Source: Xanthobacteraceae bacterium
Lineage (GTDB): Bacteria; Pseudomonadota; Alphaproteobacteria; Rhizobiales; Xanthobacteraceae
Length of the DNA: 62,735 nt
NCBI GenBank assembly: GCA_028290465.1
Contig: JAQGJU010000052.1
Location: 1-62,735, forward strand
Direction of reading: 5' to 3'
A program made the position numbers and the translations under genes. The notes under the pieces were generated by a model. It ran no database searches and was not told the DNA's origin. It saw nothing but the letters and a program-made list of their open reading frames with translations. Positions 1 to 8,569 of this stretch are shown here, piece by piece. Position 1 is the first letter of the stretch; every line of letters begins with the position of its first letter.

Positions 1-1602
1 GACAGCTTCACGGTGCTGACCGCGGACGGCACCACCCAGGTGGTGAACATCACCATCAACGGCGCCAACGACAACGCCGTCGTGGCCGGCAACACCACGA
101 ATGCCGCGGACCCGGTCATCGAGGCCGGCGGCGTCAACAATGGCCGAGGGAACGATCCGCTCGCGACCGGCACCCTGACCAGCACCGATGTCGACAATCC
201 TGGTGGTACGTTCCAGATAGCTGCCGGCGCTTCCACCAATGGTTATGGCGCCTACGGCATCTTGGCGAATGGCCTCTGGGGCTACGCGCTCAATAACTCG
301 AACGCCACCGTGCAGGCGCTCAAGCCCGGCAATACGCTGATCGACACCTTCGTCGTCCATACCCAGGACGGCACCGCGCAGACCATCACCATCACGATCA
401 ACGGCGACAACGACGCTCCCGTGGTCGATTCCGGCAACTCGATCAGCTACAACGCCAACAATGGCGGCAGCGTTCTGGTCAATCCGAACATCGATCTGTC
501 GGATGTCGACAGCACGGTGATCACCGGGGCGACGATCGCGATCACGTCCGGCCGGGACAACGGCGATGTGCTGCAGTTCGTCAACCAGAACGGCATCACT
601 GGCAGCTTCAATGCCGGCACCGGCGTGCTGACGTTGACCGGCAATGCCTCGGTGGCGACCTACGAAACCGCGATGAAGACCGTCCGCTTCGCCAGCACGT
701 CGGGTGATAGCGGTCCGCGGACCGTGACGTGGCGGGCGACGGACGGGCTGGACAACAGCGGACCGGATACCACCATCATCCAAGTGCGCGGCGTCGACAG
801 TCATCATCATCGCAGCAACGATGGGTATTACGAAGGCAATAGCGGCAATGGCGGCAATAATGGCAACAGCAGTTCCAACGGCCTGATCACCAACGTCTCC
901 ACCAACGAGCGGTGGAACGGAAACATCGGCAGCGGCTATTTCTACATCAACGCCGATATCCGCCGCGTCGGCCTCGACGGCTCTGTCCTGGAACTGCAGA
1001 CGCCGGTTGCGTCTCTGGCCGATGCGCTCGGCGGCGATGCGGTGCTGACCACCGCGACGCTGCTCGACGGCAAGCCGCTGCCGGACTGGCTGAAGTTCGA
1101 TCCGCAGACCGGCATTCTGGCCGGTAAGCTGCCGGCCAATATCGTGGCCAGCATCCAGCCGAATGTCGGTCAGGCTACGGACGATGTCGTCACCGGCGCC
1201 ATCGGCAATGGCAATGGCAATGGCAGCGACGGTACGCAGCCGGCGACGCATAGCATGATCTCGATCCAGATCACGTCGCGCGACGCGCAAGGCAATATCG
1301 CGACCACCATCTTCACCATCGATCTGACCAGCAAGCAAAGCTGGCTGCCGCCAACCGGTCGCGATACGCGGCACCATGCGGCGATCGAGCTTCAGCGGGC
1401 TCTGGCCGGCTCAAGCGTCGCGCCGACGGCCTTCATGGCGCCGGCGCTCGACGGGCTCGAGGATGCTTTGGCCGAAGCCGGCGATGGGGCAGGCCGCGTC
1501 GGCCTGAGCCAGCAGTTGGACGGCCATGGCTGGCGCGGCATGCATGCCGACCGGATGGCGCTGATCGCCAGCCTGCAGCAGAGCGCGGCCGGCTGGCGGT
1601 AA
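1..1602 (+). CDS. VCBS/cadherin-like repeat surface protein, C-terminal part (5' end outside window)
   Basis: The frame is open from the first base, so only the last 530 or so residues of a larger protein are visible. They hold a VCBS-type repeat (a GTLTSTDVD start and a TITINGDNDAPVV end), then a cadherin-like repeat, then a His/Gly/Asn/Ser-rich linker (around residues 267-300) and an Ig/dystroglycan-like segment with the motif LPDWLKFDPQTG. Such repeats are typical of giant extracellular adhesins and biofilm proteins. No calcium-binding GGxGxDxxx nonapeptides of RTX proteins are visible, and the last 75 residues are an Ala/Leu/Gly-rich tail of unknown role. The next genes encode HlyD, M50-HlyD and TolC-like export proteins, so this is inferred to be their cargo. 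Full size and N-terminus cannot be judged from here. Confidence 0.85.
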   Translation, partial: DSFTVLTADGTTQVVNITINGANDNAVVAGNTTNAADPVIEAGGVNNGRGNDPLATGTLTSTDVDNPGGTFQIAAGASTNGYGAYGILANGLWGYALNNSNATVQALKPGNTLIDTFVVHTQDGTAQTITITINGDNDAPVVDSGNSISYNANNGGSVLVNPNIDLSDVDSTVITGATIAITSGRDNGDVLQFVNQNGITGSFNAGTGVLTLTGNASVATYETAMKTVRFASTSGDSGPRTVTWRATDGLDNSGPDTTIIQVRGVDSHHHRSNDGYYEGNSGNGGNNGNSSSNGLITNVSTNERWNGNIGSGYFYINADIRRVGLDGSVLELQTPVASLADALGGDAVLTTATLLDGKPLPDWLKFDPQTGILAGKLPANIVASIQPNVGQATDDVVTGAIGNGNGNGSDGTQPATHSMISIQITSRDAQGNIATTIFTIDLTSKQSWLPPTGRDTRHHAAIELQRALAGSSVAPTAFMAPALDGLEDALAEAGDGAGRVGLSQQLDGHGWRGMHADRMALIASLQQSAAGWR

Positions 1603-1650
1603 GAGCATGATCCGGAAAAGTGGGTACCGGTTTTCCGAAAAGATCATGCG
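1603..1650. repeat. Dispersed palindromic repeat, family A, copy 1
   Basis: An inverted repeat whose arms start GCATGATC and end GATCATGC, with an inner part pairing CGGAAAA with TTTTCCG around a GTGGGTACCGGT centre. It begins directly after the stop of the VCBS-repeat gene. Related copies lie at 7578-7650, 10539-10586 and 60339-60410. A second small hairpin (TCTAGGGCGC / GCGCTCTAGA) follows at about 1661-1684. It may end transcription of the adhesin gene or protect its mRNA 3' end; that is inference. Confidence 0.75.
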
Positions 1651-1821
1651 CAAACAAAGTTCTAGGGCGCTATGGCGCTCTAGAACCCACAGCAAGTTCA
1701 GCCGTAGTTGGTACCGTAGTGTTTACGAGTTTGTTGCAGCGTAGACGCGGACCGACGGGGAAGGCTGTTCGATGATCTGCGCGCGCAAGACTCCTGCGGA
1801 ACGGGTTCAGGACGTCCGTCG

Positions 1822-3177
1822 ATGAAGCATGTCGGATCGCCGGACCTTCAGGCGCAACTCTTTGCGCTCAGCACGCTGGTCCAACTGGTCAAGCGCGCGC
1901 GCCACGCCAAGTCCGCGCAGGAACTGGCCTTCATCGCCGTCAACGAGACCCATTCCCTGATCGCCTATCGTCAGGCGGTGCTGTGGCGGCATGAGGGGAC
2001 GGGACGGGGACGCGTGGTGGCGATCTCCGGCACACCGGTTGCCGAACGTCATGCGCCGCTGACGCTGTGGCTCAGCCGCGCGATGGCGGCGCTGGATCGC
2101 AAGATAAAATCCGAGACGGCAATGCCGGTGACGGCCGCCGATCTCGACCAGTCTCTCGCATCCGAATGGGCCGAATGGCTGCCGGCGCATGGATTATGGG
2201 TGCCGGTGATCGGACCGCAGGGTCCGCTTGGCGCCTTGCTGCTGGCCCGGGAGCAGCCCTGGAGCGACGGCGATCGTTATCTGTTGCAGGAACTGGCCGA
2301 CGGTTACGCCCATGCCTGGAGCGGTCAACTCGGCCGGCGGCGGTCGCTATCGGGACGGCTGCGGCCGCGCGGACTTGTTAAACTCGCCATCGCGGCGGCC
2401 CTCATCGGCGCGTTGTTCCTGCCGGTGACGCTGTCGGCGCTGGCGCCCGCCGAAGTCGTGCCTTACGAGCCGACCATCGTGCGCGCGCCGCTCGACGGCG
2501 TGGTCGATCATTTCAAGGTGCAGCCGAACGACACCGTGAAGCAGGGCCAGCTTCTGCTGGCGCTCGATCCGCGCACCATCGAGAACAAGGTGGATGTCGC
2601 CCGCAAGGCGTTGCAAGTCGCCGAGGCCGAGTATCGCCAGGCCGCCCAGTCCGCGGTGTTCGACGACAAGAGCCGCGCGCTCCTTGCGGTGCTCAAGGGC
2701 CGGATGGATCAGCGCCGCGCCGATGTCGACTACACGCAGTCGCTGCTCGATCGCATCAACGTGACGGCGAGCCGCGACGGCATCGCACTATTCAGCGATC
2801 CGAACGATTGGATCGGCCGCCCGGTGACCATCGGCGAACGGCTGCTGGACATCGCCAACCCGGCTTCGGCCGAGATCGAGATCTGGCTGCCGGTGGCGGA
2901 CGCGATCGCGCTTGAGCCCGGCTCCGATGTCGCGTTCTTCCTCAACGTCGCGCCGGCCGACCCGTTGTCGGCGCGTCTTCGCCTCGCCAGCTATGAGGCG
3001 ACGCTGGCGCCGAGCGGCGTGCTCGGCTATCGGCTCAAGGCCAGCTTGAAGCCAGGCGAGACGCCGCCGCGCATCGGGCTGCGCGGCACCGCCAAGGTCT
3101 ATGGCGAACGGGTGACGTTGTTTTACTACCTGATGCGGCGCCCGCTCGCCGCCGCCCGCCAGTTCCTCGGCTTCTGA
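1822..3177 (+). CDS. GAF-like domain / HlyD-family membrane-fusion protein
   Basis: A protein of 451 residues. Residues about 10-170 look like a cytoplasmic GAF-type sensor domain; residues about 186-207 form one membrane segment (LAIAAALIGALFLPVTLSAL); from 209 onward comes a periplasmic HlyD/biotinyl-lipoyl-like adaptor (VRAPLDGVVDHF, then a short coiled hairpin, then a beta-barrel part). HlyD proteins bridge an inner-membrane exporter to a TolC-type outer-membrane channel. A GAF domain on the cytoplasmic side is unusual and suggests control by a small ligand or a partner. Its TGA stop overlaps the ATG of the next gene (TGATG), so the two are probably translated together. Start chosen as the ATG at 1822, after a non-coding stretch of about 150 bases. 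HlyD part sure; GAF call moderate. Confidence 0.8.
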   Translation: MKHVGSPDLQAQLFALSTLVQLVKRARHAKSAQELAFIAVNETHSLIAYRQAVLWRHEGTGRGRVVAISGTPVAERHAPLTLWLSRAMAALDRKIKSETAMPVTAADLDQSLASEWAEWLPAHGLWVPVIGPQGPLGALLLAREQPWSDGDRYLLQELADGYAHAWSGQLGRRRSLSGRLRPRGLVKLAIAAALIGALFLPVTLSALAPAEVVPYEPTIVRAPLDGVVDHFKVQPNDTVKQGQLLLALDPRTIENKVDVARKALQVAEAEYRQAAQSAVFDDKSRALLAVLKGRMDQRRADVDYTQSLLDRINVTASRDGIALFSDPNDWIGRPVTIGERLLDIANPASAEIEIWLPVADAIALEPGSDVAFFLNVAPADPLSARLRLASYEATLAPSGVLGYRLKASLKPGETPPRIGLRGTAKVYGERVTLFYYLMRRPLAAARQFLGF

Positions 3178-5312
3178 TGAGCGCGGTCGCCGCCAGTCCG
3201 GGCGCGGCACGGCTGCCGCCGCTGCGCGAGGAGATCGCGATCTTTCCGGGGCCCTCGGCGCTGGACGGTTCGCCGACCTGGACGCTGCACGATCCAGCCC
3301 GCAACCGGTTCTATCGTCTGGGATGGCGCGAGTTTGAAATCATTTCGCGCTGGAATAGCGGCACGGTCGATGACCTGACCTCGCGCGTCGCCAATGAGAC
3401 GACGCTGCGGGTCGGCCGCGAAGATGTCGAGGAGCTCGCCGGCTTCCTGCGCAGCACCGACATGCTGCTGGGCGTGGGCGCGCAGATGACGGCGAGCCTG
3501 CTCGACAAGATCGCGCGGCAGCGGCAGAGCTGGGGCCGCTGGCTGCTGCACAATTATCTGTTCGTGCGTATTCCGCTGGTGCGGCCGGATCGTTTTCTGA
3601 CGACCACCTATCCGCTGGTCTCCTGGATCTACAGCCGGGGCTTTCTGCTGACGCTGCTGCTGATCGGTGCGATCGGCATCTATCTGATCGCGCGGCAGTG
3701 GGACGTGTTTCTAGCGACCTTCGTCGACATGTTCACGCTGCAAGGCGCGGTGCTGTTCGGCATCACGCTCGGCGGCGTCAAGGTGATCCACGAACTCGGC
3801 CATGCCTATACGGCCAAGCGTTACGGCTGCCGCGTGCCCAGCATGGGCGTCGCGCTGCTGGTGCTGGTGCCGGTGCTGTACACCGACGTCAACGAGGCCT
3901 GGAAACTGACCGAACGGCATAAGCGCCTGGCGATCGGCGTCGCGGGCGTCACGGCCGAACTCGGCTGCGCGGCCATCGCGGCCTGTGCGTGGGGATTCCT
4001 GCCGAACGGACCGGTGCGCAGCGTCGCGTTCCTGATCGCGACCACGACCTGGGTCACCAGCGTGCTGCTCAATCTCAGCCCGTTCATGCGCTTCGACGGC
4101 TATTACGTGCTGTCCGATTGGCTGGAGATGCCGAACCTGCACGCGCGGTCTTTTGCGCTGGCGCGCTGGTGGCTGCGCGAAACGCTGCTCGGATTGGGCG
4201 ATGCGCCGCCCGAACAGTTTCCGCGACGCCGCGCGATCATGCTGGTGCTGTTTGCCTTCGGTACCTGGGCCTATCGCTTCCTGCTGTTCATCGGCATCGC
4301 GGTCCTGGTCTATCACTTCACCTTCAAGGCGGCCGGCATCGTGATGGCGGCCGTGGAAATCGGATATTTTCTGGTGCTGCCGGTTCTGAGCGAAGCGCGG
4401 GTATGGTGGCGCCGCCGACGCGAGGTGCGGTGGAACGCGCGTACGCTGACCACGGGTGCCGTTATCGCGGCGATCGTCGCCCTATTCTTCATTCCGTGGC
4501 GGACCAATATCGAGGCTCCGGCGCTGCTCAAGAGTCAGCAGCGCGTCGAAGTGTTCATGCCGGAATTCGGCGCGCGCGTCGCGGCGCTCGAAACCCGCTC
4601 CGGCGCTCTGGTGCAAAAGGGCGCGCCGCTGTTGCGGCTGACGTCCCCAGATCTCGATTACCGGCTCAAGCGCGCGCGCAGCGAACTCGAAATCCTCGAA
4701 TGGCAGGTTGGATCGCGTGGCCTGGACGCGGCGCTGCTGGCGCGCAGCCAGATCGCCGAGCGCGAATACGAAACCGCGCGCTCCGAATGGCGCGGCCTCA
4801 ACGACCAGAAAGCCCGGCTCGATATCGGCGCGCCGATCGCCGGACGCGTTGTTGATGTCGCCGACGGCCTGACGGACGGTGCTTGGCTGCCGGCCAAGTC
4901 GCGGTTGATGTCGGTGGTCGATCCGGCCGCCATCGCGGTGGAGGCCTATATCGACGAAGCCGATCTCGGCCGCGTTAAAGTCGGCGACAGCGCCAGTTTC
5001 TTCGCGGAGGCCGATGCGCATATCGATCTGCCGCTGCGCGTCAGCGCCATCGCCAGCGCCAGCACGCGCTTGCTGAGCGATCTGCCACTGGCCTCGACCC
5101 ATGGCGGACCGATCACGGTGCGCGGCAGCAAGCCGAGCGAAATGATCCCCGACCGCACGCTGTATCGCGTTACCCTGACGCCCGGCGGCACGGCCGCGCC
5201 ACCGCTGCGGGTTGTACGCGGCAGCGTGGTGCTGCGGGCGGAACCGGTCAGTTTCGCGGTGCGGGCTTGGCGCGCCGTGCTCGCCATCGCGATTCGGGAG
5301 AGCGGCGCTTAG
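3177..5312 (+). CDS. PqqD-like / M50 site-2 protease / HlyD fusion protein
   Basis: A 711-residue polytopic protein. Residues about 15-100 resemble the PqqD winged-helix fold (start LREEIAIFPG, a NRFYRLGWREFEII core, a GREDVEELAGFL end). Residues about 150-400 are an M50 metalloprotease: the zinc motif HELGH is at 205-209 and the third ligand motif NxxPxxxxDG is intact, with Asp307. After two or three more membrane segments, a last membrane segment near 425-440 leads into a periplasmic HlyD-like part (445-700) with a biotinyl-lipoyl hairpin. M50 enzymes cut within or near the membrane; PqqD domains bind leader peptides in RiPP pathways; HlyD modules dock on TolC. The joining of all three in one chain beside an adhesin-like gene suggests processing coupled to export. 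Active-site residues are all present, so activity is expected. Confidence 0.85.
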   Translation: MSAVAASPGAARLPPLREEIAIFPGPSALDGSPTWTLHDPARNRFYRLGWREFEIISRWNSGTVDDLTSRVANETTLRVGREDVEELAGFLRSTDMLLGVGAQMTASLLDKIARQRQSWGRWLLHNYLFVRIPLVRPDRFLTTTYPLVSWIYSRGFLLTLLLIGAIGIYLIARQWDVFLATFVDMFTLQGAVLFGITLGGVKVIHELGHAYTAKRYGCRVPSMGVALLVLVPVLYTDVNEAWKLTERHKRLAIGVAGVTAELGCAAIAACAWGFLPNGPVRSVAFLIATTTWVTSVLLNLSPFMRFDGYYVLSDWLEMPNLHARSFALARWWLRETLLGLGDAPPEQFPRRRAIMLVLFAFGTWAYRFLLFIGIAVLVYHFTFKAAGIVMAAVEIGYFLVLPVLSEARVWWRRRREVRWNARTLTTGAVIAAIVALFFIPWRTNIEAPALLKSQQRVEVFMPEFGARVAALETRSGALVQKGAPLLRLTSPDLDYRLKRARSELEILEWQVGSRGLDAALLARSQIAEREYETARSEWRGLNDQKARLDIGAPIAGRVVDVADGLTDGAWLPAKSRLMSVVDPAAIAVEAYIDEADLGRVKVGDSASFFAEADAHIDLPLRVSAIASASTRLLSDLPLASTHGGPITVRGSKPSEMIPDRTLYRVTLTPGGTAAPPLRVVRGSVVLRAEPVSFAVRAWRAVLAIAIRESGA

Positions 5313-5397
5313 CGGTTCGGCGGGTCGGAAACCTGTGGATGGCTCGCCACACCGGGCCGGGCGTCCTCCAATTGGCCTGCGGCCGATACCGACCTCA

Positions 5398-5424
5398 TTT
5401 AAGTATGTGATATATATACTTAAA
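5398..5424. promoter_or_regulatory. AT-rich inverted repeat ahead of the TolC-like gene
   Basis: A perfect 9-base inverted repeat, TTTAAGTAT and ATACTTAAA, with a 9-base spacer, in a strikingly AT-rich stretch (about 5396-5455) inside otherwise GC-rich DNA. The gap between the M50-HlyD gene and the TolC-like gene runs 5313-5594, so the TolC/HlyD pair probably has its own promoter here. A repressor or activator operator is the simplest reading; a transcript hairpin is the alternative. Confidence 0.45.
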
Positions 5425-5594
5425 TTATAGATTACTTAGGACTTAATAAAGTGTGGCTATTGCGCCACTCCTGTGGCGCTTCGTGATCCGGAACCGGATC
5501 CTGCCTTGCGTGCATGCCCCGAAGCAGGAAATAGTGGCGTGTGGGCATTCATAAATACACGCTGTTCCGAACGGCGTTCAGGGTGGGAAAATCG

Positions 5595-7568
5595 ATGTCA
5601 TTTTCTGTCCGGACGGCGCCAGGCGGCTCAAAGCGCAACGGCGACCGCAACCGCTGGATGTGGAGCGGCCGCTCCTTGTTGGGCGGCACTGCGCTGCCGG
5701 CCCTGGCTATTGGCGCGCTGATGCTGGGCGGCTGCACGGTCGTGCCGGTCCCGCTGACCGATGTCGAGCGCGGCGCGCAGGCAGCCAGCGATCTCGACAT
5801 GATGTTCGGCGATCAGGAACCGCTGCGCCATGCGCTGACGCTGCAAGAGGCGTTTGCCCGCGCGTTGGCGTACAATCTCGATCATCGCGTCAAGCTGATG
5901 GAAGAGGCGGTCGCCCGCAACGACCTCGATATTTCCCGCTACGAGATGCTGCCGCGCGTCGTGGCCAATGCCGGCTATCTGTGGCGCAACAACGAAGAAG
6001 CCTCGTCCAGCCGCTCGGTGCTGACCGGCCAGCAGTCGCTGGAGACGTCGACCTCGACCGACCGCAACCGCTACATCGCCGATTTGACGCTGTCGTGGAA
6101 CATCCTCGATTTCGGCGTCAGCTATTACAACGCGCGCCAAGCCGCCGACCGCACGCTGATTGCCGAGGAACAGCGCCGCCGTGTGGTGCAGAACCTGTTG
6201 CAGGAAGTGCGCCGCGCGTTCTGGCGGGCCGCCAGCGCGCAGCGCCTCGGTGGTGAAGTCCGCAAGGCGATCCGCGACGCCGAGGCCGCGATGGGCTCGG
6301 CCCGCAAAGTGGAATCCGAAGGCCTGCGTTCGCCGGTCGATGCGCTGCGCTACCAGAAGGCGCTGCTCGATCTGCTGCGTCAGTTGGAAGGCGCCGAACG
6401 CACGCTGGCAACCTCGAAGGCCGAACTCGCCTCGCTGATCAATCTGCCGCCGGGCCGCAACTTCGTTGTCGCAGTGCCGGGCGCGCTGCGCCTCGACCGC
6501 ACGCGAATGCCCGTCCGGCAGATGGAAGACATGGCACTGCTGCGCAACCCGGATCTGCGCGAGGCCAGCTATCAGACGCGGATCAGCGCCGATGAATCCC
6601 GCAAGGTGCTCCTCAAGCTGCTGCCCGGCATCAACATCAATTACGGGCCGAACTACGACAGCAACAGTTTCCTGTTGAACAACAACTGGTACGCGCTGGC
6701 GCTGCGGGCGAGCGGCAACATCGTCAATCTGCTTCAATTGCCGGCGCAGATGCAGCGCGCCGACAATGCCGAGGTGCTGGCCACGTCGCGCCGGCAGGCG
6801 CTGAGCATCGCGGTGCTGGCCAAGGTGCATATCGCCTATCAGCAATATCTGTCGGCCGTGAAGGAATATCATTGGTCGGATCAGCTCGCGAGCGTCGATC
6901 GGCGGCTCTATCAGCAGATCGTCAACCGGGTGAGCAGCGACGCGCAGGGCGACCTGGAACGCGTCTCCGCGCACGTCAGCGCGGTGACGTCCGACCTGCG
7001 GCGCTATCAGAGCTATGCTGAGGCGCAGGCCGCGCTCGGGCGGCTCTATGCGGTGCTGGGCATCGATCCGGTCGCCGAGGAGCGCATCGTCACGCTCGAT
7101 CTCGACGGTCTGCGCCGCGCCATCCGCTTCTCCGAGGAAGAGCGCGACAGCGGCAAGATCGCGCTGCGGCCCGAGCGTCCGGCCGCCGTGCCGGCGGCAT
7201 CGGACAGCGCCGATACGGCGACCGCGAGCCTGTATGAGGGCCCGCAAGCTGCGCAGCCGGGCGGATCTGCCACGCCGAGCCTGTTCGGACTGTCGCTGTT
7301 CGGCGGCAGCGCCGCTCCGGCGCCGACCGAGCCCGCTCAGGCCGTGACGCCGTTGCCGGCGCCGCCCGACACCAATGCGGCCCGCGCCGCGCCGGCCGCG
7401 GTTCCGGCGCGCCAAGCGGCGGTGACCGGTGGCGCGCCGCTGCAACTGGTCGATCCGCGTCCGACCGCGACGCCGGTGCGTTTGGCGGCGGCGCCGGATG
7501 CCGAGCCGGGTTTGGCCGGGGCCGGTGAGGCGAGCGTCACGCCGCGTTCCGAAGCGGCGCCGAACTAG
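5595..7568 (+). CDS. TolC-family outer-membrane efflux lipoprotein
   Basis: About 657 residues from the chosen ATG at 5595, which has a GGTGGGA ribosome site just upstream; an ATG at 5541 in the same frame would add 18 residues. A lipoprotein signal peptide ends in a lipobox LGGC (Cys47), so the protein should be lipid-anchored in the outer membrane. Two OEP-type repeats follow, rich in long helices (LTLQEAFARALAYNLDH is the usual OEP start, LSWNILDFGVSYYNAR the strand region). The last 120 residues or so are an Ala/Pro-rich tail with no known fold, unusual for TolC proteins. It is inferred to be the outer-membrane channel for the HlyD and M50-HlyD proteins around it, separate from the housekeeping TolC at 20.6 kb. 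Confidence 0.88.
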   Translation: MSFSVRTAPGGSKRNGDRNRWMWSGRSLLGGTALPALAIGALMLGGCTVVPVPLTDVERGAQAASDLDMMFGDQEPLRHALTLQEAFARALAYNLDHRVKLMEEAVARNDLDISRYEMLPRVVANAGYLWRNNEEASSSRSVLTGQQSLETSTSTDRNRYIADLTLSWNILDFGVSYYNARQAADRTLIAEEQRRRVVQNLLQEVRRAFWRAASAQRLGGEVRKAIRDAEAAMGSARKVESEGLRSPVDALRYQKALLDLLRQLEGAERTLATSKAELASLINLPPGRNFVVAVPGALRLDRTRMPVRQMEDMALLRNPDLREASYQTRISADESRKVLLKLLPGININYGPNYDSNSFLLNNNWYALALRASGNIVNLLQLPAQMQRADNAEVLATSRRQALSIAVLAKVHIAYQQYLSAVKEYHWSDQLASVDRRLYQQIVNRVSSDAQGDLERVSAHVSAVTSDLRRYQSYAEAQAALGRLYAVLGIDPVAEERIVTLDLDGLRRAIRFSEEERDSGKIALRPERPAAVPAASDSADTATASLYEGPQAAQPGGSATPSLFGLSLFGGSAAPAPTEPAQAVTPLPAPPDTNAARAAPAAVPARQAAVTGGAPLQLVDPRPTATPVRLAAAPDAEPGLAGAGEASVTPRSEAAPN

Positions 7569-7577
7569 TTTCTGTCT

Positions 7578-7650
7578 GAGCATGATCTTTTCCGAAAACC
7601 GGTTCCCACCCTCGGGTCAAGTCCGAGGGCAGGCTTTTTCGGAATCATGC
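7578..7650. repeat. Dispersed palindromic repeat, family A, copy 2
   Basis: Outer arms GCATGATC and GATTCCGA..ATCATGC-like ends with TTTTCCGAAAACCGGTTCCCAC in between, matching the copies at 1603, 10539 and 60339. This copy has an inner extra hairpin, CCCTCGG / CCGAGGG around TCAAGT. It fills the space between the TolC-like gene and the next HlyD gene. Confidence 0.75.
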
Positions 7651-7697
7651 GCGGGCGTGTCGTGGCGCCTTCACGGCGGCTGCGATATAGTCGAGCC

Positions 7698-8468
7698 ATG
7701 AACCTCAGTCGTTTTTTGATCCGAGCGGTTGGCTTCAGTCTGATGCTGGGGGCGTCGGGCGCCCTAGCGCAGGACATGCCCGGCCGGCTGCCGTCCGAAG
7801 GCATCGCGCCGGAAATCCGCGCGCAACTGACCGCGCGGCAATACACCACGCTGTCCAGCGAAATGGCCGGCCGGATCGACCGTCTGGCGACGCGCGTCGG
7901 CGACAGCTTCCGCAAGGGCGATGTGCTGGTCGCGATCGACTGCTCGATCCAGCGCGCGCAACTGGCGCGGGCCGACGCCGTGGTGACGCAAGCCGAAAAG
8001 ACCTACGCCATCAACCAGCGACTGTTCGCGCTGAAGTCGATGGGCCATCTCGAGCTGGAAGTGTCGCAGGCCGAAGTCCTGAAGGCCAAGGCCGACCAGT
8101 CGATGGCCCGCGCGGTGACGACCAAATGCACCATCCTGGCGCCGTTCGACGGCGTCACCGTCGAGCAGAAGGCCCGCGAATTCCAGTATGCGTCGCCCGG
8201 CCTGCCGCTGATCGAGGTGCTCGACAGCGGCAGCCTGGAGATCGAACTGATCGCCCCGTCGCGCTGGCTGAACTTCCTCAAGCCCGGCACGGCGTTCTTC
8301 GTGCATGTCGATGAGATCAACAAGACGTATCCTGCACGGGTGACACGGCTCAGCGGCCGCGTCGATCCGGTCAGCCAATCCGTCAAGGTAATCGGCGAAA
8401 TCACCACCGCGGCGCCGGAATTAATGGCCGGCATGAGCGGCAACGCGACGATTACGACCTCGCGCTGA
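7698..8468 (+). CDS. Secreted periplasmic HlyD-family adaptor
   Basis: 256 residues from the ATG at 7698. It starts with a cleavable signal peptide ending GALAQ and has no other membrane segment, so it should be a soluble periplasmic adaptor. A split biotinyl-lipoyl domain (AGRIDRLATRVGDSFRKGDV and ILAPFDGVTVEQ) flanks a short coiled coil, followed by a beta-barrel part (LEIELIAPSRWLNFLKPG) and a membrane-proximal domain (VDPVSQSVKVIGEI). It is the third HlyD-type module of this cluster, and differs from the other two in lacking a membrane anchor. Family assignment is firm; the link to the upstream export genes rests on position. Confidence 0.85.
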   Translation: MNLSRFLIRAVGFSLMLGASGALAQDMPGRLPSEGIAPEIRAQLTARQYTTLSSEMAGRIDRLATRVGDSFRKGDVLVAIDCSIQRAQLARADAVVTQAEKTYAINQRLFALKSMGHLELEVSQAEVLKAKADQSMARAVTTKCTILAPFDGVTVEQKAREFQYASPGLPLIEVLDSGSLEIELIAPSRWLNFLKPGTAFFVHVDEINKTYPARVTRLSGRVDPVSQSVKVIGEITTAAPELMAGMSGNATITTSR

Positions 8469-8569
8469 TACTTTGCAAAGCGCGGCGTCGCGTCACATCC
8501 TAGCCCGTGGTCCTTCCAGGCTCGTTTACGATAGATTCCGCGCGAAAACTTATATCTGGAGGAAGCGAC

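Noticed and set aside
1-1602. RTX-type calcium-binding repeats in the VCBS protein
   Set aside because: The Gly/Asn-rich linker was considered, but the GGxGxDxxx pattern does not occur in the visible part.
5628-7583. Long open frame on the minus strand opposite the TolC-like gene
   Set aside because: It mirrors a clear OEP protein; its sequence is Arg/Gly/His-rich with no motif.
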